In this document: positions 35,751-46,708 of the stretch, one piece after another
Layout: every line of letters begins with the position of its first letter
How positions within the stretch are numbered: the stretch's first letter is position 1
Source: Blastomussa wellsi
Taxonomy: Eukaryota > Cnidaria > Anthozoa > Scleractinia > Plerogyridae
NCBI GenBank assembly: GCA_947652115.1
Contig: OX393564.1
Coordinates: 777,586-841,585, forward strand
Length of the DNA: 64,000 nucleotides
Reading direction: 5' to 3'
The notes under the pieces: generated by a model
The model's input: the letters and a program-made list of their open reading frames with translations, nothing else
The model's database searches: none
What the model was told of the DNA's origin: nothing
Program-made: the position numbers and the translations under genes

Positions 35751-37610
35751 ATGGATGAAGATTTTGTTTTTAAAGTGTCCCTGGTTATTTTATGTTTGTC
35801 ATCATTGCTATGGATAATCGTCTTATTTCTCATTTTTTGGCTTGGAAAAATCCATTACCGAGTAGACAGCATATCAAAGGGATGGAGCGTTTACTGTAGA
35901 CTAGCATCCTGTGAAGAAACACCAGTCTCCAAAGAAACACATATAGAAGTAGAAAACCCTTCCCCAGCACTTCCTTTGGTTATTTTCAACCAGCAAGCTA
36001 CAGAATCTGACACCATGAAGTCCTGGAAAAAGATAAACAGAGCTTTTGCTTATGCATCAGTGCGTTCAGATGTAGCTACACCTCGCCCGAGTTCAAAAGT
36101 AACTGGTTCTTTGTTTCCAGGAGAAGAACAAGTAACAGTTGATGATGCAAAGACATCAGAACAAACAATTCCAGTTCCTGATGTGCCAGTCGCATCATAT
36201 CTGCAAATAGTTGATAGTAATTCAACGATTGTGGCAATCTCTCCGAGTGACAAACCTGCAAGGGATGCAAAAAATGTGGACAAAAGAAGAATCTTCATAA
36301 GTGAAATCAATGCCGATGATGTTGATGTTGATAACAACTCGATACGTGTTGAAGACTCCACCCAAACGGAGCCACAAATGATGCGTTTAGACATCTCCAG
36401 AAAAATTGAAACAAATGCACAGCAGAACAGTTCAAAGGAGAATGACATCTTGGAAGCTGGAAATGAGTCGGAAGCGGACAAACCTGAACCACAAACGGCC
36501 TTTTACACAATGCAGAAAAATGAAAAAGCGTCCCAAGAGGTGAACAAGGGCAACGCAACTGAAAAAAGTGGAATCTTGGATTGTGAAAATCTTCCTTACG
36601 AAATGAACAAAGGACCTGCATTATCAGAAGGCACTGATAAAGAAGTTCCTTTCCATAGCGAAAATTCCGTTAACCGAGATGCTGTCACCGAAATTCGGCC
36701 CATAGCTAAACGGCGTCGTAAGAAGAAGAAAAGAGGCACTGGTGAGCCGCACTCCGACCGGGACAACAAGGCAGAAGAGCGCATGTTGTGCCATTGTAAT
36801 GCATTTGAGGAGAAAAATGGACACGTATTTACCCAAAAGGAAGAACAACCTGGACTGGAAAAGAATGGAGGTGACGGTGTTGCTCATTCTCAGCATATAC
36901 AGCGGTGCTTAGTAGAACAGTTGCAAAGATGTGAAGTGTCAAACAAGGAGGAACAAGATGACAACGAGTACCAAGTTGTCAACCAGGTGCCGGGTCCCTT
37001 TGCTAACAAGGCGCACAGTACTGTTCCAATGACTCCTGATGAGAACCAAGCTGAAGGTTTTTCAGAAAGCGATGGCAAAACGAAGCCAGATAATGGGAAG
37101 CAAGAGAAGTACATATATGATTACGCTACTACTCAAGATGCGTCAGAAAGAAATGAGTCATCAAGCATTGTTTTACAACTCCGAAACCTCCTTCAGAAGA
37201 AGTCACGCGACTCGGCACAGTATTTTGACAGAGAGAAAAAAACAACTGGTGGACTTGAAACTGTTGTGAAGGAAAATGGAGATCACAAGAAGTACGTTGT
37301 ACAGACGTACCACGCCAAGTCAACAGATCTTGGCCAAGGACGTTATTTAAACACACCTGAGCAGATTTATGCCAATGTTGATGAGGGCAACGATGACATA
37401 TACTGCGAAATACCCGCTACTGTGCCACCAGAAGTTATTTACGCCACCCAGAACCCTGCTCAGAATGTTGGCGGTGAAGTTTCTGACCGTGACAGTCCTA
37501 TTTATGCCAACATCGACGTTCATCGTGGAACAGTTACGTGTAACGGCAATCCCACCCATGAAAATGAAAATAGATTTGCGATCTATAATAACGACATAAT
37601 TGATGTTTAG
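35751..37610 (+). CDS. Gene B: LAT-like transmembrane adaptor with multi-YxN tail
   Basis: 619 aa from one coding exon; the ATG lies 41 bases after an acceptor (TTTGTCTTTTTAG, ending 35709). There is no signal peptide: eight residues (MDEDFVFK) precede a helix at about 9-31 and a basic stop (GKIHYRVDSISK), so the N-terminus should be outside and the tail cytoplasmic. The tail is acidic, Ser/Thr/Gln-rich and disordered, with a basic patch KRRRKKKKR around residue 325. Tyrosine motifs cluster at the end: Y532 (YLNT), Y540 (YANV), Y551 (YCEI), Y564 (YATQ), Y585 (YANI), Y612 (YNND). Four fit YxN, the consensus of Grb2/Gads SH2 domains, and YANV-x7-YCEI is close to an ITAM. It most resembles vertebrate transmembrane adaptors (LAT, LAX, NTAL) in layout, not in alignable sequence. 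Intact; role inferred. Confidence 0.8.
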   Translation: MDEDFVFKVSLVILCLSSLLWIIVLFLIFWLGKIHYRVDSISKGWSVYCRLASCEETPVSKETHIEVENPSPALPLVIFNQQATESDTMKSWKKINRAFAYASVRSDVATPRPSSKVTGSLFPGEEQVTVDDAKTSEQTIPVPDVPVASYLQIVDSNSTIVAISPSDKPARDAKNVDKRRIFISEINADDVDVDNNSIRVEDSTQTEPQMMRLDISRKIETNAQQNSSKENDILEAGNESEADKPEPQTAFYTMQKNEKASQEVNKGNATEKSGILDCENLPYEMNKGPALSEGTDKEVPFHSENSVNRDAVTEIRPIAKRRRKKKKRGTGEPHSDRDNKAEERMLCHCNAFEEKNGHVFTQKEEQPGLEKNGGDGVAHSQHIQRCLVEQLQRCEVSNKEEQDDNEYQVVNQVPGPFANKAHSTVPMTPDENQAEGFSESDGKTKPDNGKQEKYIYDYATTQDASERNESSSIVLQLRNLLQKKSRDSAQYFDREKKTTGGLETVVKENGDHKKYVVQTYHAKSTDLGQGRYLNTPEQIYANVDEGNDDIYCEIPATVPPEVIYATQNPAQNVGGEVSDRDSPIYANIDVHRGTVTCNGNPTHENENRFAIYNNDIIDV

Positions 37611-40108
37611 CACTAAAACCATCGCATATGAGAAAAAAGTTTGTACAAAGGTTCAATTAGTTTTAATGACTTTCTTGGTGAGTGTTATCGTAGACGCTTG
37701 TCTTCATTAGAATTAAGTTGCTTAAGACTTAATTTAAGTACAAACCGATTACGGGAACCGACTTTACAGTCAAATTACAATGAGGAACATATCTGATAGC
37801 TAATGGAGAGAGCACAAGGCCCAAAGAGAAGGCTACATCGTGGAATTATCCCACAGATGCTTCCAAATACATCAACGGAATACTAAACGAAAGAATGTAG
37901 GCTTATGAATGTAGGTTTTGATAATTAATTATGTTTTCAAGTTAATCAGTTTAATATCAAAGCACTTTAGGTAGTTTTTTGAGTTTGACATTCCGTTTGT
38001 GATGCAAGTTACAAGCTTTACGTACTTTCGAAATGGGATCAGTCACCTTCTTCGAGAGCACATGGCACTTGTAATTAGAATAAACTTCAGGTTATTCAAA
38101 CAACAAGTAAACAATTGCAAAATACATGTACTTTTCTATATTAACCTTAAATTCTACCAACTTGGGTAGGTCGGTGTCTTCCTCTTCGTAGACAGGCGAA
38201 TGCCTACCGTGAATACAGTAAATGACGTTTTTGGAGAGAAAAATGCCGCCACGGGTGTAGTGTATTGTCTTTCTAGGCAATTTTCTTTAGAGATAGAGGA
38301 ATGCCCGCGTTGATTACAGTTCATTGCCCTTTGTAATTGACAGAATGCAGTCTACTCTTGCCAGAAATGCTTAGCTTAAATGCAGCCATTGCCTTTTAGA
38401 ATCGCCAATTGGAGGTCTACCTTGTGTATAATTTATTGCCTTTAGAGATCGATAGCCTGCGAGAGCAGATGAGCAGTCGACATAGAGAGTACAGTAAAAA
38501 CCCGCAAGTAAGAACCCAGATTTTAAGAACCTGCAAGGCTAAAATTTGCCAGTTAGACCCCCTCTGAACAAGAATCTGTTTAGCCCAAAATTTTAAACAG
38601 GTTCTTATTTTCTGAATCAAAGGTAAAAATTCACTAGTTTGGGATCATACACTGTTAATGCTGACAGAGCATATAATGTTATATAAAAATGTAAGACTTT
38701 CACATAGCCATAATTTATTTGGTAAGAACTAAATAATACTTTTAATGCTAATTTTATGTACAGAATAGGCTGAAAACCACTACATTTGAAAGCTTAAATG
38801 AAAATAATTTCTTAATAAAATAAGAACCCATTTAAGAGCCTAAGTAGCCTAAATGTTTGTTAGATACCCTTTATGTAAGAACCTGTTTAGCCTAACTTCT
38901 GAAAATGCAGGTTCTTACTCGTGGGTTTTTACTGCATGACATTTATAAATCCCGATCAGATACCTGGTTCTATTCGTCGAGGATAATAGTTTCTTTTCTT
39001 ACGTTTTTAAAGACAAATCAGCAAATGCATTCTGCAGGCAGCAATTGTAACGCTTTTGGTTCCATGACAAAAGCTTATCAGCCATGCAAGTGAACGTTTC
39101 CAAGAAGCAAAATGCAAAGATGCGAAGGATCTGTTCTGGGTTAATAAATGATTTATTCACAAATTCATTAATATTCTTACAAAGTTTAACACAAAGTTTC
39201 AAACACTAAGAGCATTTTGAAAGTTGCCTTTACAAGTTTTCTTTGCAACTGCCAGTCGGGTTTACCACCTGGTCAGGGATTACAACAGATCACAAAGCTG
39301 CAATGCATGATGCTACAATAAATGATGCTTAAAGTCGCTATTGACAGCGGTACGTTTCAGCAATGTGATAGATTGACAATTACTTGGAAAGCTGTCAACC
39401 AGAATCACTGAAAAGGCTGTTTCCACGCTGAGACACAGATCACGTGAATACGCTCAGTCGATTCGTGGAATAATGCAAGTCAATAAGTCTGTTTTCAAAT
39501 TAAAACGCATGAGCAGTCAAAAGTAAATAATTCTGGCTGCGGTGCTACAAAAAGACAGAGCAGCCATTAATTGGAGGCAATTGTTTTTACAGTGGTGGCA
39601 TTAATGTAACCCAAGTTCAATTTGGTTTATGGAGGTCCGCGACCGAAACATGCGGACGAAAAGTGTTAAACTGACCACGGTGATTCGCTGACCCTGTTTT
39701 GGTCGTTTAAATAACGCCGAAAGAAGCTAAAGCAATTTTAGTGAGTAGCTAATGTATATTTCTAATTTAAATGTAGCGTGTTTTGTACAACGGACAGAAC
39801 TTTTTAATTACAGCTATGTCGGGACGAGAAAAATGTCAATGTTTGCTGACACACCTTTTGCTTTCAGTTGCTCTACTTGAATTGTGAAATCAGTAGCTGT
39901 ATGAAAGACTGACTGATCATGCCAGAGCCAAGTTTGAATTATTGCCTTAATTGTAACGGTTGAACGCTTCAAACTTTGATATCATGGGTAAATCGAGTAC
40001 TTCATTTCTTGGGAGTCAGTTCGGCTGAATTAATCGCTTTTAATCGATCTTTGATATAATTACATCAAACGTAGCTTTGTTTCATTTTCAGAACCTATTA
40101 TTTCATGC
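37611..40108. other. Intergenic between genes B and C
   Basis: Gene B 3' UTR on the left and the presumed gene C 5' intron on the right, ending at an acceptor (CATTTTCAG, 40091). A pogo-like element lies at 38492-38934. No other coding region is supported. Confidence 0.4.
38492..38934. mobile_element. Pogo/Tigger-like non-autonomous element, 443 bp
   Basis: The left end CAGTAAAAACCCGCAAGTAA and right end TTACTCGTGGGTTTTTACTG form terminal inverted repeats of about 25 bases with few mismatches. The left flank is TA; the right flank is CA, so the target duplication is imperfect. The interior is AT-rich with several AAGAACC(C/T)-type repeats and no transposase. Confidence 0.65.
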
Positions 40109-40507
40109 ATGGATCTGCAGAGTCTGACGTACATCGTACTAGCCGTGTCAGTGGTGGGCTGTGCATTCCAAATAATCCTTTCCATTGCAGTGATTTATCT
40201 TCTTATTCACAACAGACGAGCCCAACAGAAAATCCAACGTCTTTGTCAAGTGGTTAACGATTCTTATAATCGAAGCATCAGCGAGTTTCTACCGTTAAGA
40301 GAACTATTGCCTCTCCGAGCGGAACCGGAAGCCGGCGAGTCTATCACTGTGCTGCATCGCAATCCACATCCGCCATTACCAACACAGTTTGTGAATAGAG
40401 GAGTACACTCTCCCTCAGGACAAAATAATCTAAGTGCAGGTACTAAGACAGATGGACACCATGTGGAGGAAAGAAACGAGGGTTTTGAAGCTGAGCTAAA
40501 CGTCTGA
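40109..40507 (+). CDS. Gene C: small single-pass membrane protein of the adaptor cluster
   Basis: 132 aa in one exon, whose ATG follows an acceptor (CATTTTCAG) by 17 bases, the same layout as its neighbours. MDLQSL is followed by a hydrophobic helix at about 7-32 and a basic stretch (HNRRAQQKIQR). The tail has no YxN motif; it has one weak tyrosine (SYNRS), a proline stretch HPPLPTQF that could bind SH3 domains, and ends AELNV. It belongs to the cluster by position, orientation, exon structure and topology, but its sequence similarity to A, B, D and E is slight. The function is unknown. Earlier codons are excluded by the adjacent splice acceptor. Confidence 0.65.
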   Translation: MDLQSLTYIVLAVSVVGCAFQIILSIAVIYLLIHNRRAQQKIQRLCQVVNDSYNRSISEFLPLRELLPLRAEPEAGESITVLHRNPHPPLPTQFVNRGVHSPSGQNNLSAGTKTDGHHVEERNEGFEAELNV

Positions 40508-40675
40508 CTGAAATCGAAGTTGAGTTCCAGTCAGTATTGAAATGGGCTGCCTAGAAGTTAAGTATAAGGACTCGGGATTGGAGGAAAAGAACACTATCTA
40601 CTTTAGAAAGCAGGGACATCGGACAATTCGTAGGAACCGGATCTGATCATCAAACGTAACGAAGTAAAGGAACAC

Positions 40676-40784
40676 AGAAAGGCTGACCGTACGGTTGGGA
40701 TTACTGTATATTTCCAATATTTCACGGCCTGACGAAATATTTTGGAAATACATAGTAAATCCCAATCGTACGGTCAACCTTTCT
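40676..40784. repeat. 109-bp palindromic hairpin downstream of gene C
   Basis: AGAAAGGCTGACCGTACGGT and TTGGGATTACTGTATATTTCC are matched by their complements ending AACCTTTCT at 40784, leaving a 12-base loop. MITE-like. It may lie in the gene C 3' UTR, where it would form a long RNA hairpin. Confidence 0.7.
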
Positions 40785-43700
40785 ATATTAAGTTTCATTG
40801 GAGGAATGCATGGATCTGTTTCTTGTGAGACGACTTAGAAAAAAATAGAAAAACTAGTTTATTTATACAAAAATAAGACAAAAAGGAAAATGAGACGTCT
40901 GCACACAGGCTGATTTATCTACTGTGTGACCCGAATATGTTTGTAGTTAAGGAAGTAAGGCCGGACCGGCATTGAGATTAGTGAAAGGCTCTCAAGTTTG
41001 TACTGGGCCTCATTCGTGAGCTGTCCAGTGGCTCACAGCGCTGTGGTAATGCTGGAGTCAGTCATTCTTATAAACTAGCCTTCAGGTGGCCTAGACGCAT
41101 GACTGAAAGACTGCTTCTTTACCGGCATTAGCGCAAACAGAAGTGAAAGGAAAGATTTCCTTTGGTTTCCTTTGGCGTGATTTTCTGTGGTTTACACGTG
41201 CTTGTCTGTCTTGGCTTGCGCTTAGTTTTGCTTATGTTTGCGTCATAACTTACGCTTAACCTGCTCCTGGTTTGACGCGAAAACGCATTATACTCGTCAT
41301 CAAAGGTTCGATGACTCATACGGTCACTCGTCAGTAACTGTTTAAAGATGCATCAGCAAATTTAATTTGCAAGCTTCGTCACCAATCGAAAAAGAAAAAT
41401 TGCCATACCCAAACAATGCGTTTTCATTTTATGATTACATCCCCAGAACTGTTCATTGTAAATAGTTTTGCGCCATCGATAATTATCACGTAATTGTAAG
41501 TTATTAATAAAGAGGTTTTCCAGTTTTAAAATAGCCCCAAACAATCGCGAGCATATTTGCAATAAACATCAATCATTGGCGCAATGTCAAGCCTTTATTC
41601 ATACAATAGGCAAGTTGGAAATTGGAGTTAGAGACAACGCAGCAACGTAATTTAAAGCTCGTGTTAGACAGTGTTTTGGCTTTTGGACAAAACAACAGGT
41701 AAAACCCCACCTATATAGAGCTTATCTACTATAGCATTTCTACTTCTGTCTAAAACCTCATTTGTACTTAAAAAAAAAGAGTTTGGCAAACCGACACTTT
41801 TCTCATTTTGTATTAAGAGCCGTTCCTTATCGCATTCAAATTCCAAGATCACTTTTCGATTACGGAGGGCCTACTGTTGTGTAATCCCTCTGACCACTAT
41901 AACGTCACCCACCCCTATTTTTAGCAATTAGCCTGGTTCTAAAAGAGCGATGTGAAGCATGGAACATCACACTGGAAAAGCTTTCAATAACTTCTCCTCT
42001 ATCGAACACCTTTCAATTTTTATTGTTTTATTTAGTATTTTAGATGCGTTGGAACACATGTAACTGTATAACAGTTGTCTTTAAAATTTTGGGTCGTTTA
42101 TAACTCTAAAGTATCGGGCCCATAAAACTAAACAGTAAACCCCATCAAGGCCCTCACTGCATGGTATAGAGCCACAGAACTTGTTAAAGAGAGACACAAT
42201 AGCGCTAGTGAAATGCAATATGCTCTACCGAAAGTCAAGTAGTACTTAGTTTGACGTAAGTCTGGTAATCCTTTGAGGCCCGCCTAGTTTCAATTCCAAG
42301 CAGTACCCATTCTGAAGTCACTCACTGAACATTTTATTGAAAACCATGAGTCAACAGAATACATATCTATAAAGGCGGACCTCTTCAGTTACGAGGAAGT
42401 TAATTCTAAAGCGAATACACGCACTGGCCTGCATTCATCAAGATAAAACGATGCCTTTATCAAACTCGTTTGGTACATTTGCCATGGTGATCGTCTCAGA
42501 GATTTGCAGGAATGAAAGATTTTGTTGCAAACCCATTGGCGACTAATCTTAGTAACTTTCGGGTTTGTGATTCTTTTGAAGAATTTACATCCTGTTTACT
42601 ACACATATCACATTGCACACTTCAGCTTTGCTGAAACGGATCTCGCCGAGTCCCGCTAATAGTTGGATATTTGTTTTAATATTTATAAACTTTGTTGACA
42701 GTAAAAACAATCACTATACAACTCAGATCACCGGATATGACAAAGAACTAAGTTGTACAATTCAAAATAAGAAAAAGATTTAAAACTTATGTATCAAGAC
42801 TTAGATATGTTTGCATATATGTAGATCTATGTAATGTTAGCCTGCGTCGCAGATGGACAAAACCTTCGGTATAGTTGGATTATGTGACACGTCCGGCTGC
42901 AGCGCAGGCTATGTAATGTGGACGCTTTTACATTTGTAGACCATCGTATACAGGAAAGGTCTGCATACAAATATCAGTACTCTGGTATAGCACAAACAAT
43001 ATGTCAGATGTCTCAATGAATGTCGTAACAATCTAAAGAAACATAATGAAAAAGTGCAAAACTCAATCAGTGTTGAAAACCACTTTCTTGTGGTTTCGTA
43101 CCCGTTTCAGCAAAGGTCAAAATCGGGGTAAACCCCCTTGTCAGTTTCGTTCCAATGGATCAATTGCCTTTGTTCGAGTTTTGTCAAAATATGTTTTTAC
43201 CACCGAGAAAATGACCAGAATTGATCCAAAATACAATGCTACCAGTAGGTTTGGTTTGCTAGAGAAGCTAAATTTAGCGTTTGAATCCACATATTGGACT
43301 GTGGCTGACGCCAGCAGGCTATTTTAGGATTCCCTGTTATTCATGTATTTTAATTGCGTGAGCAATGGAATTTGCACAATTTTGTCGTTTATTGGTACAA
43401 AAGTGTAGAAAAAAGAACGTCTTTAGGTGCAGAAGGCAGCAAAGTAAGGCTTTAAAGCAGATGTACCATTTTTCTTGTATTTTATTGAGAATAAGCGCTC
43501 ACGATTTCAACATACTTCCTGTTGAAATCTAGCCGTCACGGTGATTATCCAATTGAAATGCAAATACTGATCACCCTGACGTATAAACGTACAGTGTCAA
43601 GGGGTTATTCCCAACGCAATCTTTGAATTTTGCGACAACAAAGGCGACAAGATCTGCTGCCTGAGTAAAAGTTAGCTCCAAAATACAAGCAACGTACGTG

Positions 43701-46054
43701 GACGTTTTAGTAGGCGTATCACAAGAAATCACTTTGTGTTGTAGAGCATTGGATCCGACTAAAGACCAAGTTTGACAGCACGTTGGTAACAGACAGCTGC
43801 CTCAACGCACTGCGCATCTTAACTTCGGAGAATTCAGACTGAATTCAGCTTCTTCAAGCCAGCATTTCATCGGTCGTAGTTAAACTATCATTTGTCCCAG
43901 AATTAGCCATTTGCAACAGACGTGTTCAAGTTTGGCGTTCACACGATCCGACTGAACACTTTAATAGAATTACTCCACAGGGTTTAAAAACGTCGGCACA
44001 GCACATTGATTGCAGAACAAGGTACCCAAATCTTGCATTATACTTCGTATTTCCCTTGTATTGATTTGATCGGGTTTATTTCCGCGGTCATGAAGCACTC
44101 GGTGTGAACACTGAAGTAGGAAAAGCAGCACTGACAGTATACTGATGTTATTATTTTTTCTACGCTCAACTGCTTTTGAAAAGAATTCACAACTGGTGAT
44201 GTGTTACGTGCTTGTACGGTTTAGAAAGCCTGCCGTCAGACCGAAAGAGTTTGAATTCAACTTTAAAAGTAAAAACTTCGTCTTAGGCGATGCTTTCACA
44301 ACTATAGGATCTCAAAAAGACAAAGATACATTTGTATACTTGTGCCCATCGAAGGTCAGTTAGCGCTAACGCAGGGTTAAATTTTAATCCAGGTTTCGTA
44401 TTCTTTTGTTCGAAAGCATTTTCTCCAATAATTTTCTCTATTCTCTTAGAGCATCCAATCATCAAATCGGAGACAAAAATAATCAAATTGAATTTGCTTT
44501 TAAAACTTTCATAGCTGAATTCAAATTTCGTACAAACCCTGGATTTTAAACCCCTTTGGCGATTCAGTCATCTTAGTAGTGAAATAGGAATAGAATGTCC
44601 TCTTCAAAATAAAGTAGCACTGTCCGTTGATTCAAAATCCACGTTAGGCATATCATGATGCGAGAAATGCTTCTCGAAAGGAAAAAATCAAGAGCGAGCG
44701 ACAGACGTGGCAGATACATTACTGTATCAAATTAAGAACCGGCATTTTTGATTTGTCTAACGGGTAATTTGGGATGATGACTTCCACTTCACCTCCTTTC
44801 AAATTCCTTGGTAAAGTAGCAATGCGTTTTCCTTACTTTGTCTTTACTACGTAACGTAACTAAATTACATCCATTCTTCGAAGAGGAATTGTATTATAAG
44901 TTCTTTCTGTCGCTCTTTGGCCTGCGTGTTAAAAAATTCCGATCCTATCACTTGGTTTACGGAATTGGAAGAAGTTTAGGAATCAGAACTCATTGACACT
45001 GGCAGGCAGTTTCATGCCATGTTTGACATCAAATCAGTTCTACATTTTTCTAGCCGGTTTGTGCTGATACTCCGTGCAGTACGTTTACTTTAAAAATATT
45101 TGCCTTTATTCCAATTTTTACCGAACCATCCTCTGCATCCATGTGTGGCATTAAAAACGCGAAAAATCCTATCGTGATAAAGGAACCGATAAAATTGAGT
45201 CGGAAAACACATGGAAAAGGAGATATACGAGTTGTAGTAGGAGGACAACTATAAGCGATAGAATTTCCAGTAGTAAAAAAGAGAGCGCACGCGCTTTGAA
45301 ACCGGAGTCATTTTGGCTCCAAATAATGTGGCGGCCGACGGAAGGAGTTACATAACAGTAAGGACTCGATCTCAACAGACTGACATATAATCTACGAAAA
45401 ATTCCGAGCCAATAATGTGCACTAGAACAAAAGACACGAAAATGTCCAGAAGAACGAATTGGACGACATTGGACAATTGAGGAGGATAATTGATTTAGAG
45501 AATTCTTCCTTGTCAGTTTAATTTGAAGTAATGCTGTAATTTTGCAGAGCCAATTTTTGCCTTATCTACATCTGAACGCCTTCGCGCTCCCGAATGATCT
45601 GCAATATCTAAGATGTCAATAGTGTTTTCAATTTGCTTACACCCGGCTTTACGAGCACTGACTCGTCCAAACGACCACTTTCTTTTGACCTGAACAAAAC
45701 TGAATATGGTTTGCATAACTGTCTCGAATTCTCCCAAACCCCTGAGTGGTTCGATGAGGCCATGTAAACACAGAAAAAATCCTCTATTAATGTTCTTATA
45801 AAACATTTGCCACAATATGCGCGAATCCAAAACGTCACAACCATGTCTTCACACTTTCATCTAAACAAACCAATCAACCAATGAAAACGTACGTAGTATC
45901 TCAGTTATTTTATAAATCCTTATCTGAACACTCGGGGGGTTGGGACTGAATTCTCCCAACCACCTTCGTGTTTATATGAGGCTATGTGAACAATAAAATA
46001 TATCCTCTATTGCAAAAAATTGTCTGAATGGCTGTTGCTTTTTCTTTTTAGCTC
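40785..46054. other. Intergenic between genes C and D
   Basis: About 5.2 kb without a recognisable gene. Contents: a short inverted repeat at 42838-42912 (AGCCTGCG ... CGCAGGCT), and a diverged direct duplication of about 75 bases (about 45722-45800 and 45950-46020, sharing GAATTCTCCCAA and ATCCTCTATT) just before gene D. The gene D first exon should lie here, but I could not find a copy of the E-type first exon. Confidence 0.4.
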
Positions 46055-46708
46055 ATGGATTTGTCAGAGATACTTACAGTGGTGGTGTGCGTCTGTTGTG
46101 TTCTCCTCTGTGTTATTATGACGTATCTGTGTGTCGTAGTGAGGCGAATTCGTCGAGACTTGAGTAAGCTGTCAAAAAATGAAAACCTTGTCTATACCGA
46201 TGCCAGTGAGAACAGACAAAACAAGAGAAGTAAAGACGAGTTTAATAGGAAGCGAGAAAGCTCCTCAGCAACGCGTTACATCTTTGAACCTGGCCATGCC
46301 AAGCCTCCAAACAGGTTGTCTGCTATACACAAGGATCCCGAAGAAACTGTCACTTATGTCCCCAGACCTGGCGAAATGGATCCCTCGGCTCATGTCACAG
46401 TGAACATCTCCCAGGTAGCTGGCCCCAGCCAAGAACAAAGACAGTTACATCAATTCGTTAACGAATCTTTCGATCCAGATTGTTCACACGACCATCGAGA
46501 TTCTACCGGCGATAGTTCCAGCGATATCAGATGCGATCCTCAACCTATTTACAGCAACGAGGCATACGAGGATGAAGAAGCTGAACAGCCAATATATGAA
46601 AACAATCCGACAGAAGAACCGGTGTATCAGAACCAAGACCAGCTTGGGATTCTTAATGATCCAGATATATTCAGATTGCAGACAATGGATATTAGAGACA
46701 TAGCGTAA
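46055..46708 (+). CDS. Gene D: LAT-like transmembrane adaptor with three YxN motifs
   Basis: 217 aa in one coding exon; the ATG comes three bases after an acceptor (TTTCTTTTTAG|CTC). The helix at about residues 6-29 is cysteine-rich (VVCVCCVLLCV, then YLCVVVRR), so palmitoylation near the membrane, as in LAT, is possible. A basic stretch RRIRRDLSK follows. The tail has Y47 (YTDA), Y75 (YIFE), Y101 (YVPR) and a compact C-terminal array Y166 (YSNE), Y171 (YEDE), Y181 (YENN), Y191 (YQNQ): three YxN sites within 26 residues, ready for Grb2-type SH2 binding. It ends RLQTMDIRDIA. Gene E is a close paralogue over the whole length except this array. An AATAAA at 47318-47323 may end the transcript. 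Function inferred. Confidence 0.8.
   Translation: MDLSEILTVVVCVCCVLLCVIMTYLCVVVRRIRRDLSKLSKNENLVYTDASENRQNKRSKDEFNRKRESSSATRYIFEPGHAKPPNRLSAIHKDPEETVTYVPRPGEMDPSAHVTVNISQVAGPSQEQRQLHQFVNESFDPDCSHDHRDSTGDSSSDIRCDPQPIYSNEAYEDEEAEQPIYENNPTEEPVYQNQDQLGILNDPDIFRLQTMDIRDIA

Noticed and set aside
35751..37610. ITIM motifs in the adaptor-like tails
   Set aside because: No tyrosine has both the -2 aliphatic/Ser and +3 aliphatic residue required, so inhibitory motifs are not claimed.
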